A stretch of 38,102 nucleotides of DNA from Haplosporangium gracile (Eukaryota; Mortierellomycota; Mortierellomycetes; Mortierellales; Mortierellaceae), in assembly GCA_015499985.1 (NCBI GenBank), contig JAAAUF010000352.1, positions 1-38,102 of the forward strand, in the 5' to 3' direction. The first letter of the stretch is position 1, and the number at the start of each line of letters is the position of its first letter. Position numbers and translations under genes: made by a program. Of the stretch, positions 25,077-34,593 are shown piece by piece. Under the pieces are notes generated by a model. That model saw only the letters and a list, made by a program, of their open reading frames with translations, did no database searches and was not told the DNA's origin.

Positions 25077-26456
25077 ATGTCCTCCAACTCCTCCAGCCTG
25101 GACCTTGTTGCCAATTTCACCTGTCTGAAGTCCAAACACAAACATGAGGAAGCCATGCGGCTTCTTAAAAAAGTCGCCACCATGGTACCTTGAAGTCACT
25201 TATTCGTGTTCTATCCAGCACAACATGTACAGCGGACTTACTTTTCATGTACAAAAAAGGCCTTTTTTTTGGATTTCTTCTCCCTTTCGACTGAACACTC
25301 TTCTCTCCTCCCATTCACTCACGAAACAAAATAACTCAACCTTTAGGTTCGCCCAATAATGAAGGCGCACGGTTGGAAGATCACAACCCTGGCAGAATTC
25401 TACACAAATGGTCTCCTAGGGATGAATACCAACCGCGGGTGGAAGATCCAACTTTGTCTTCGATACCATAACGACGAAAACACTTTCCTCCCTTGGGAAG
25501 ATATCCTCGGCACCATGCTCCACGAGCTGGCGCACAACATCCGCGGCCCACATGACCAGCAGTTCTATAAGGCTTTGGATGGGTTGAATGACGAGTATGA
25601 TAAGGTCATCGCGTCTGGGTATACGGGCGAAGGGTTTGATACGGCGGGACATCAGTTGGGGACTAGGCATGGTGGGCTTGGGATTGGTAGGGTTAGGTTG
25701 GGAGGCACAATGGGTGCTGGCTTGGTGACGAGTGGGACAAGGGCAGCTGCGGTTGAGGCGGCTGAGAAGCGGAGACAATTAAATGAGATGATGTTACCGG
25801 CGGGTGGACGGCGACTTGGAGGAAGTAATGGGACGACCACAGGTGGAGGACGGGTAGGAGCGACGCCGAAGGGGTTCTGGGAGCAGTGGCATAGTCCTGG
25901 CGAGCTGGCTGCGATGGCTGCGGAGCGACGGGCAAAAGATCAAGTCTGGTGCGGATCATCCTCTTCCTCTGCGAATTCGCCAAGCCCGACTCAATCGTCG
26001 CCATCATCCAGCCCAAAAACGCCACCAACTGTACCACATTCTACTACTGGTTTAAGCAAAGGGTCGTTGGCTCCCACTTCAACCTCCCGCCTACCGCCTA
26101 AAGCTAACAGCACAGGTATACAGCGGACAACCATCATCCTCGACGGCGACGATCTGCCAACCGCCTCTTCTACGAACACCACTAAACGCAGAGGCTCCAA
26201 CCCTTCAACAACAGCCATCACATCAACAACGATACTGAAGAAACCCAGGAACGAGCTGGACGTGTCTCATGCGACGACCGCACAACAAGCTGCTCAGCCC
26301 AGTGCACCAACAAGAATGACGACGACAGGTACAACATTCACCGAGCTACCTGTGACGAATCAGTGGGTAAAGTGGGCTTGCCCCCTGTGCACACTCATGA
26401 ACCGATCACTGGCCTTGCAATGTGAGTGTTGTTTCACACATCGACCTGCTGAATAA
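25077..26456 (+). CDS. WSS1: Wss1-type WLM metalloprotease with RanBP2 zinc finger
   Basis: Wss1 is a DNA-dependent, SUMO-linked metalloprotease that degrades DNA-protein crosslinks. Exons 25077-25184 and 25347-26456 join in phase 0 across a 162 bp intron to give 405 aa. The WLM domain covers ~10-150. HELAHNIRGPHDQQFY gives the zinc ligands His95, His99 and His105 and the catalytic Glu96. NTNRGWKIQLCLR and FLPWEDILGTMLHELAH are typical. A Gly/Ala/Ser/Thr-rich low-complexity middle follows. TIILDGDD near residue 300 looks like a SUMO-interacting motif (hydrophobic core plus acids). The C-terminus WACPLCTLMNRSLALQCECC is a RanBP2-type zinc finger. The start is the ATG that opens SSLDLVANFTCLKSK in frame with the second exon. 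A shorter start inside exon 2 would lose conserved sequence. Confidence 0.93.
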
Positions 26457-26806
26457 AAAGCAAATCTTTAATCCATATCAAAAATCGAAAAAGAGTGTTG
26501 GTGACATGCAAGTTTATTCTTTAGAGTTGATCCAAACAACTGAGAGCGAATGGAGCGATCCAAAATGCGATCTGGTGTGGTGGGGTTTTTGACTAGAGAA
26601 ACGATGATGACTATGGTACAACATGCGAAATGGGTGTGAGTAGTAACAAAATGCAAAAGTAAAAAATGAAAAATAAGAAAACAAATGAAGACACAGATTA
26701 AGGAATGAAAAAGGGTGCAGAAAAGAAAAAAAAAAAAGAAAGAAAAACAGGGAATCATCAGTGTCTAACAAGAGAAAAGATTACGGCGTGAGTAAAGGAA
26801 ACCTTT
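26457..26806. other. Convergent 3' spacer of WSS1 and NSR1
   Basis: These are the tail-to-tail 3' UTRs. A TTTATT (AATAAA on the minus strand) at 26513-26518 is a candidate NSR1 polyadenylation signal. The plus strand is A-rich at 26640-26750. No gene is seen. Confidence 0.5.
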
Positions 26807-28003
26807 TTAGAAAGAAACCTTGGAGCCCTGGCAAGAACCAAAGCCGCCGCGGTTGGTGGACGAACCACCACGACCGCCACGAGCACCACCACGACCACCA
26901 CGACCGCCACGACCACCACGGTCACCACCGAAACCGCCACGGCCACCACGGCCACCGCGACCACCACGACCACCGAATCCACCGCCCTCGGAGCGCTCGG
27001 GCTTCTTTCCAGCATAGTCCAGACGGCAGGGGCGACCAGCGAGGTCGGTACCGTTCCAGGCAATGGCAGCCTTGGCCTGATCGATCGAAGAGAACTGGAT
27101 GTAACCGAAACCCTTGGCCTGACCGGTCTCGCGGTCGGTAGGGAGACGGACAGAGATGATCTCACCGCACTCGGCAAAGGCACCGCGGAGATCGTCCTCG
27201 GTAGCGTTGAAGGACAAGTTTCCGACAAAGAGGGTGTCGGAAGCCTCACCCTGGGGGGCGTTGTTGAAGGTCTTGGCACCGGCCTCCTTCTTAGGGCGGG
27301 CCTCGGAGAGGTCGACGCGGATGGCGCGACCATCAATCTCCTTGCCGGCAAGGGCCAAGGCAGCATTGGCACCCTCAGCATTGGCGAACTCGACGTAAGC
27401 GAAGCTATTAGTAGAGACCAAATAAGTTAGCTTTCATATCTGACAGATACTGTTGCCAGTTACACATCCTCATCAGTAAACAGAAACAGATGAAACTTAC
27501 CCCTTGGAGCGCTGGGAGTCGCGGTCGGTGATGACACGGACATCGAGGATCTCACCGCACTCGGTGAACTCGGTGCGGAGCCAGTCGTTATCGACATTCC
27601 AGGAGAGACCACCGACAAAGACGGTAGCAGAGGCAGCGGGGGCCTCGGCGGCATCCTCAGTCTTGGACTTCTTGGCGGGGGCCTGGGCGGCATCCTCGGT
27701 CTTGCGCTTGTTGTTGGAGGCCTCAGAGTCAGAGGAGGCAGCAGACTCCGAGGATCCTTCCATCTTCTCCTCCTCATCATCAGAGTCAGAGCTGTCAGAG
27801 CTATCAGAGTCAGAGTCGTCCTTCTTCTCTTCCTCAGGCTTCTTGGCCTCCTCCATCTCCTCGTCGTCGGACGAGTCGGATGAGGAGTCGGAATCAGAGG
27901 CGGATGAGTCAGAGGAGGACTCGACCTTCTTCTCAACCTTGGCAGACTTCTTCTCGGCCTTGTTGGCGACCTTGGAGCTCTTGACGGCGACGGACTTGGC
28001 CAT
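26807..28003 (-). CDS. NSR1: Nucleolin-like protein Nsr1/gar2
   Basis: Nsr1/gar2 is a nucleolar protein needed for pre-rRNA processing and small-subunit assembly. Exons 28003-27501 and 27404-26807 join across a 96 bp GT-AG intron to give 366 aa (yeast Nsr1 414, S. pombe gar2 500). The order is typical: a Lys-rich start MAKSVAVKSSKVANKAEKK, Ser/Asp/Glu acidic blocks at ~30-110, and RRM1 at ~127-198 (TVFVGGLSWNVDNDWL and SKGFAYVEF, with the intron inside RNP1). RRM2 is at ~225-300 (DTLFVGNLSFNATEDD and KGFGYIQF). An RGG box at ~306-350 is followed by NRGGFGSCQGSKVSF. The ATG at 28003 is preferred over in-frame upstream codons because those give a hydrophobic, unrelated leader. Strong G/C-rich codon bias agrees with high expression. 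Confidence 0.95.
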
Positions 28004-28885
28004 TATGTATGTATGGGTTGGAGGAGAGGGGGGGAGTGAGGGAGCGAGAGAGAGAGAAGGAATAAAATAATAATGCGAGGCGACTTGACATAAAAGGGAA
28101 TGGGAAAGTGACAAAAATAGGCAGTCAAAACGAGGTAAACAACTTTTGAAAAGAAAAAAAAAAAAGAGATAGTTCAAAATTGTGGACTGAGTGCAGCAAG
28201 TACGATAAAAGGAGCAGCCGCTCTACCATTATGTCATTCTCACGCATTTCAGGCACTTAGGGTATCAAGGAGCCTAATTGGGTCAGGAGTCCCTCCTTGA
28301 GAAGAAGACATCAATGATAGCATCATCCATCATCCTCCTTCTCTCCCCTTTGACTCTCCTTTCTCAGGGACCTATGGTCTGGCTTCTTCTTATGCACCGC
28401 CATTATCAGCTCTACCTCCTTCCTCCACAATATTATCATAGACACACTGAATCGTATCGCGCGCTTCTTCTTCTCTCCCCCAATATCTGTCGCCTGGCGA
28501 TCCTTTTGAGAGTTCGCGACTTGATTTCAGGGTCAAAAGTATCACTTTCTCCCTTCTTTTTCATTGCCTTTTGACTGTGCGAATGCTATATCCATCACCT
28601 CCTTTTTCTCTGACTGTCCGTTCATCACTGCTTAGATGACAGGTATGCACGGATTGCCAGAAGTAACAGAATAGTAGCAATTGGGCAGCCAGGTCAGCGG
28701 CAATTGACAGCATCATGGCAAACTGGGATCAATGACCGCTTTGGTAGTTTTATCGCAAAGTCGTAAGCTGTAAGGATCCCCGCCGTTGTGAAATTGAGAT
28801 GTTGATAGACGATTAGGTAACTTGATGATAGTAAGAAACGATAACTCGGTCGTGAAAGAAATGCGCGAGAAAAAAGATCTTACTG

Positions 28886-28936
28886 TTTGCCTTCTTCTTA
28901 GCTTTGCCTGGGAATAAGGATACGTGGATGCCATCT
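28886..28936 (-). other. Short candidate first exon behind a TATA-like box
   Basis: On the minus strand a TATATAAAA-like box (plus 28975-28983) lies about 40-50 bp before an ATG at 28936. The ATG opens 17 codons (MASTYPYSQAKLRRRQT) that end exactly at a GTAAGA donor. Downstream acceptors exist near 28760-28710, but no frame I follow gives a recognised family. It could be a small gene, the start of a non-coding transcript, or chance. Confidence 0.2.
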
Positions 28937-31411
28937 GCAAGAATAGTTCGATTGTCCTTTGTTTAGTTGTGTTTTATATACTGGTCTGCTTTTTGTTTAT
29001 TTGTTAGTTTGAGCCGTTAGAAACCTTCCAGTTCTCCGTTTGCTCTCGCCTGGTCGCTTTATTTTTTCAGTTTGTGTTCGCTATCCGTTTATTTTCTTCT
29101 TCTTGCGAGCGACGGAGAGGAGAATGAACACACATAAAAACTATTCTCCTGATGCTGTATGTCATGCTCTTCATATCATCCTTTCTGCGCCCTTATCTCA
29201 CTCTTCGTTTCCCCTTTATGCGCGCTCGCGAAAGGGGACGACCTTAATAGATCGAGAGGAAAAAGGCGAGAATAAAAAAAAAACCTTAGCTGGGTAAAGG
29301 GCTCATGAAAGCGATGATGATGACATCGTTTTGTTGTTTTGTGTGTCCTTGCCCTGCCCTGTCTGTCTCTGCCTAGCAGATCTCTCCTGCCCGATCCCCA
29401 TGTTTTTCATTTTTGGGCGTTTTAAGTGCCTCCTCTAACCTGTTTTCTCTTTGTCTGCTGGTACTACATTCTTCTTCTCGGGCACCTTTTCGAACGCAAA
29501 TATATACTCATATGTACGCATGCTCATATAATGCGATTTTGATCAATTGGTTGAGTCGGGGCCTTTCGTTGTTTTTAGAAACGTTTTGGGTAACGATTAA
29601 AATGAACAAAATCCAAGAGAGCTTTTCACTTTATCCCATTTCCAGATCATCGTGCCCTCGTGTGTCTTTTTGTGTAAATACCATTGAGAGGGGAAATTAT
29701 ACCATGGGTGCCTGTCCATGTGGATGTTTGAATGGAAAGAGTAGACATAAAAAGAGTCTATCAACATTCAAAAGAGAGGGAGAGGGAGAGGGAGAGGGAC
29801 GTTGAAGGGAGAGAGGGAATAAAGAAGTGCGCTTGCCTGCCTTTGGCTGGTCTATCTTGCTCCAGCCAATTAGATTGCGGGATGTTCGCCAATGACGTAG
29901 TAATTTTTTTTTTTGTGTATGTGCTCCCCCTCACTCTCGACCTCTTCTTCTCTCTCTTCTCTCTCTTCTTCTTCTCTTCCTCTTCTCTCTCTCTCTCACA
30001 CTCACCTCTTTACTCTCCACTTTTGCACATTCAACCCTCTCTCTCTACACGCTTCAACTTCCGTCTCCATCCTCATCAACACTCTTTTCCCTTCTCCTCT
30101 CTTACTCAGTAACACTCGACGCTCAACAACACCTTGTAAATACATATACACTGATTACTGTGTAAGGCACTATAACATAGCAGACTAGAGACACAAAAAG
30201 AACTTTTGGTATTTGCTCTGTCTCTGACGCACCAGTCGTCTGTCAAGGTTGGACGGAACCACTCCTTCTCATACACAATGACGACGATGGCTGTGTCGGA
30301 TATGCTTTCCCTTCTCTCTCACTATCCTCTCATACACTCACTTACTCACTTACCTACATACTCCTTTTGCTTATCTACCCATCGACGCCCTTATTTCACT
30401 CTTATTCGCGCGTGTGAGTGTGTGTGCCTTCCCCTCTCTTCTTCCCTTTTCTCTTCCTTTTACTTCATACGGGGCAAGTGCTTAAGCGAAAGCTAAAAAA
30501 AAGTAACATAAGGTCAAGGAGGAGGAAAGAGCGTCTTTTCCCTCGGTCATCACTCCTCCTTCCTTCTCATCGCCATCAAAAACAACAGAAAAGCAGCTTC
30601 AGTTCTCAATCTCGGCCGACTTGTTTCGCCTCAAATAGGACGTACAAGTTGGGACGTTTGGGCCTCCTCTTGTTTGCGTCATTGTGCTTTTCGGTTCCTC
30701 CTTTCCCCCCTGGCCATCCATTCATTATCATATATCGCAGAGCTTCTTTCTTCTTTTTTCTCCTTTCTCTTTCTCACTTAATGCCATTCCACCTTCGTTA
30801 CTTTAATAAGCTTTGTTTGTTCTATGGGTATGTTTGATGAAGGGAAATTGGCGGAATGGGGATGGGGTTGTGTACCACGTATGGTTGCGAGGGGACACAG
30901 AGAGCGGAGAGGGAGGAGAAGAATTGGGCCGACTTGCCTTGCTTTACTTGTCTCTATTGCGGTGTGTATTAGTCATCCCAGCTGGGAAGACATGAAAAAG
31001 AAAAAAGAACAGCGAGGATGGACAAAAAAAGAGTGCCGCTTCGGTCTGCTCACAAGTCGGATTGTCTGACCTTTTTTCTTTCCCCCTCCCCCCCCTCGTC
31101 CACCCACCATCCAACGCCCTTTCATACACTGAACACATGCATAACACAACACTCAACTCTCAAACGCACACTCACACACACACGCAAAACTCAAAAGCAC
31201 AAAACAAAACACGACGCACGCAAAAAGCACATCCGTCTCTTCAAGAAACAACACACTCCCGTACACGCAGCTTTTTGCTCGAGAGAGGAAAGGAGAAAGG
31301 GAGGGGTAGGGGTAGGGGTATGGGCGATCAGAGCAGAAGAAGGGGCGTGTTCAACGGCTGGTTTTTTTCGACTTATTCTTTTTGACCCTTATCTTTTTTT
31401 TTTTTTCATTA

Positions 31412-31526
31412 CTCAACCAGCGAGGCAGCATTGGACCTCCTTAAGAACCAAGAGTTGTTATCCAATGTGCAAATGTCGGTGTCGGATGACAACCTGGGCT
31501 GCTTGATCCCGTTGCCTGCGCAGTAG
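31412..31526 (+). other. Exon-like open segment behind a strong acceptor
   Basis: A T14-rich tract ends in TCATTACTCAACCAG, a good 3' splice site. From there an open frame reads EAALDLLKNQELLSNVQMSV and on to a stop about 35 codons later. Its amino-acid composition is unlike the surrounding low-complexity sequence. No upstream exon with a matching donor is clear. It may be the last exon of a small gene or an alternative leader exon of the bZIP gene 360 bp downstream. Confidence 0.25.
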
Positions 31527-31886
31527 CACCGAGCACAGCGACCCTTGTTTCTGTTCTTTTCTTGTTCTTGTGCGCGAAACATCTGAGGCCATTCGACTAC
31601 TTTACCTATTACTTCTTGCTCTTTTTCTCTTCTTCTCTCTCTTTTCTCTCTTCTTATTCTTCCTATTCTTCTTATTCTTATTCCTTGTCGTTCTTCCCCC
31701 TTCATCTTCAACTTCTTCCCATCGAAGCCAGAAATGAAGACTAACGCGATATCGCATTTCTCCTTTCACCTCCTCAATAGTCAGACACATCCTTGACACA
31801 CGCCCGCTTATTCTTCACTCCACAATCATACCCCCTTTTTCGTCTTCTCTCTATCTCTCTCCCCCTTATCATCGGTGTAAGGAACA

Positions 31887-33605
31887 ATGACAACAGTTGG
31901 AACCCTCTCTGCTGACCTCGGTCCTGGTAACAACAACCTCTCCCAGCCCGGCATGGGTAAGTCTCCTCCCCTTTCAGTTGTAACTTTGCTCAAGTGACAG
32001 TGTTACGAGCTATAGTCTAACCCTTGGCTACCTTGCAATTCTGGCTAGATCGGCCAACTGCTCCCAACAACACTGTTCCCCTTATTGTCACAACAGCTGC
32101 AGATGACGACAAAGCTGTTCTCGCTCGTTCCAGCAACGACAACTCCATGAATTATATGCAGCCCGTCTCCAAGCTGGACATGGAGCCCAACCCCTTTGAG
32201 CAGAGCTTCTCCGACCTGACCCCAGAAAAGGCTGGACCCCCCTCTGGCAACTCGGCACCAGCTCCAGAGGCACCCAAACCAACCTTGCCACCTATTGCTT
32301 CTATGTCCGGCCGCCTCGCACCTAACAACGAACAATATGGATGGGAAGCCCAGTCGCTCCGTATGGGCCCCCTCTCACCTTCTATGCTAGAAGGCCCCCA
32401 GGACCCTATCCCCGTTGGATCTTACCCCGCCACAACCGCCGCCATCTCAACCATCTATACCTCCGGAGCTCCCATGGCAGAGAACGGATACCCTTATGTC
32501 GGCATGCCAGGTTCAGTTGCGCCTTCTTCAGGCCCTATTCAGACGGCGGAACCATACCCGCCAGCAACCTACAACCAGGCTGCTCAAGCTCCACGACAGC
32601 CCCAGCCATTCCCTCATATGAACGGTCAAGCACCTATGAACGACCGTTATATCCCTCCTCAGGGCGTACCGCATCCCGACAATGTCCACGGTTACAACAA
32701 CATTCAGAACTTAAATCAGGCGCAGGCCGCTGCGCAGAGGGAGATGTGGGTTAAGCGCGAAAGCATCGATGCCAACGGATACTTTCCAGGACACCCTCAA
32801 CACCAACAGCAGCAGCAGCAACATCATGCCGCACAAAATGGGCAGAATACTTCTGGTATGGTTGGCAATCAGGGTCGCAACTCTCGTCCAAGCCGAATGA
32901 CATCAGAGGACAGTAGTGACGACTCTCAGTTCTCGAGACAGTCTAGCGTCAGTGGTGACCATCCAGGCAACAATGGCAAGAACGGCGGCTCGAATGGGAA
33001 CAAGAAGCGCCCTGCCGCCGAGGACAAGATGGACGAAGAGGAGAAGCGCAAGAACTTTTTGGAGCGCAACCGTCAAGGTGAGAAATCAAAGATTTGAGAT
33101 GAAGTCATTGTATTTATTGTCGTCGGGTGAACGGCGAACATGTGCCTAATCTATTTTTTCGGGGGGGGGTTTTTTCATGATTATAGCTGCGTTGAAGTGT
33201 CGTCAACGCAAGAAGCAGTGGCTTTCCAACTTGCAGGCCAAAGTGGAGTATTTGACAACGGACAATGAGCACTTGCAGACTCAGACAGCTACACTCCGGG
33301 ACGAGATTATTCACCTGAAGGCCTTGCTCCTTGCCCACAAAGAATGTCCTGTTGCTCAGGCCAATGGCGTCTACGCACACACGATCGGAGTTACCAACAA
33401 CCACAGCGGCGGAATGATGCCCTCCAATATGCAAGGACAAGCAGGGCAGCAGCAACAGCAACAGAGGGGAGTCGGGCAGCGCGGAGGATCTATGCCCCAA
33501 CCAGCCCAGCAGATGCAGGCCGGTGGTGCCAGAGTCACCATCTCAGCCTCTGGCGGACCTGCAGTGCCAACGACGACGAGTCAGGGTCAGCCTATTCGGT
33601 ATTAA
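31887..33605 (+). CDS. Atf1-like bZIP transcription factor (ATF/CREB)
   Basis: This is likely a stress-responsive ATF/CREB-type activator binding TGACGT sites, by analogy with S. pombe Atf1. Exons 31887-31956, 32049-33077 and 33187-33605 join in frame to give 505 aa. Near residue 70, MEPNPFEQSFSDLTPEK matches the N-terminal osmotic-stress (OSA/HRA) domains of Aft1/Atf1. LPPIASMSGRLAP and LRMGPLSPSMLEGP near 105-142 match the next conserved block. The basic region NRQAALKCRQRKKQWL at ~364-379 is of the ATF type, and the zipper follows to ~412 with regularly spaced Leu (LQAKVEYLTTDNEHL). The C-terminus is Gln/Gly-rich. A GT-AG intron falls inside the basic region after NRQ. Ser-Pro and Thr-Pro sites in the N-terminal half suit control by a stress MAP kinase, which is inference. 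Confidence 0.93.
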
Positions 33606-34593
33606 GCCTGACTGACAGGAGCATTTGATCTTTCATTTCTCTGCTCTGTTTGTCTCTACATACACCTTTCTTTTTCATTTTCATCTTTATTGTTCTGCCT
33701 GTAGCCTATCTCGCTCCTCCTTTCCTTTAATGCTGCCCCAATGTTCTTTTGCATCTTTCGAACCATAACATCCTCCTTTCGTCACCAACCCAACCCCACC
33801 TTCCTTCGTTCCTTTGTCCTTTTGTTACTCTTTTCATTGATTTTCTTGCTCGTGTACTCTATTCATCACTCACCCATGCCAATCTTGCTTACTTCAACCA
33901 ATCTGTAGCTTGATTTTTCGACACTCAAAAAAACAAATAAACTCTGAAGAAACATATATTTTTTTCATTATTGGCCTGCGGTTTTTTTTGTTTGTGCTTT
34001 TTGCTGGTTTCTTTTATGACTTTTCTTGAGCAAGCCGTTCCCGCCGTCGCGCCTACTCGTTATCATCATCCTTCTTCGCCGCACAAAGAAAAAGGACAAA
34101 GCTGGACATCCGTAATCAACCAAACCATCACTCGCACTCGGACAATCAACATTCGGCACGCATCCTTCACAGAACCACAGATTCTGTGCGTACATGCGCA
34201 ACCTTGCACAACAAAGGAAAGTACCCTCCTCCTTATTCTCCCAACTACTATCACTACCACACTGGGGGGGGAGACAACAAAAACCAAGAGGGCACGCATA
34301 AAACAACTAAAAGGATCCAAAGGAGAGCGTCTGGTTGTATACTCGCCATAGTTGAGCACCCTATATGGACTATCCACTGCACATAGCGAGCTTTGGATTG
34401 TATGTGGGGTGTTTCCTTGCTGCAAAGAGAAAACAACCGACCTGAGCCACTTGGCTTGCGGTTAGCCGAGGACTAGGGGACGTGTGTGGCTACTTCCATT
34501 GGACAACACGCAGTCAGAGCACGTTCTTTATCATAAGGGGGTGCGGGCTGGCTGATAGCTTTTAGAGCGAGGGATACAAGAATAACCACTGCT
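33606..34593. other. Spacer between the bZIP gene and the Fanzor-like locus
   Basis: The left 350 bp are T/C-rich 3' UTR of the bZIP gene, with an AATAAA at 33936. From about 34430 to 34593 the composition changes and becomes richer in G/C, directly after the Fanzor-like stop as read on the minus strand. It contains short hairpins such as AGCCA-CT-TGGCT at about 34445. No protein gene is supported. Confidence 0.5.
33936..33941 (+). terminator. AATAAA polyadenylation signal of the bZIP gene
   Basis: A canonical AATAAA lies 331 bp past the bZIP stop in AT-rich sequence, the first good candidate for the mRNA 3' end. Confidence 0.45.

Larger units (their letters stand above)
28004..31886. other. 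Long spacer between NSR1 and the bZIP gene
   Basis: This 3.9 kb divergent region must hold the NSR1 promoter and the bZIP promoter and leader. It is T/C-rich on the plus strand from about 29930 to 31880, with GGGAGA repeats at about 29777-29800, GGGGTA repeats near 31303-31321 and many CTCTCT runs. No conserved protein family is visible. Two short exon-like pieces, at 31412-31526 (plus) and 28886-28936 (minus), are listed separately. Most of the rest looks like fungal promoter and leader sequence. Confidence 0.5.

Noticed and set aside
26758..27381. 207-codon minus-strand frame rich in Val and Arg/Pro
   Set aside because: It is an alternative frame of the RGG/RRM exon of NSR1, created by its GC-rich repeats.
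27405..27500. Possible C/D snoRNA in the NSR1 intron (TGATGA-like box)
   Set aside because: There is a CTGATGAGG but no matching CTGA D box or terminal stem near the intron ends; the intron is only 96 bp.
28004..28177. In-frame upstream extension of NSR1 with a hydrophobic start
   Set aside because: The extra residues are Phe/Leu/Ser-rich and unlike any Nsr1 or gar2 start; the MAKSVAVKSSK start fits the family.
30206..30496. Plus-strand ATG with MTTMAVSDMLSLL as an alternative bZIP start
   Set aside because: It resembles the true bZIP start only in the first few residues and ends in low-complexity sequence without a linking donor.
31303..31321. GGGGTA repeats as an internal telomere-like tract
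   Set aside because: Only about three units, and the unit is not the common fungal TTAGGG; more likely a simple repeat.
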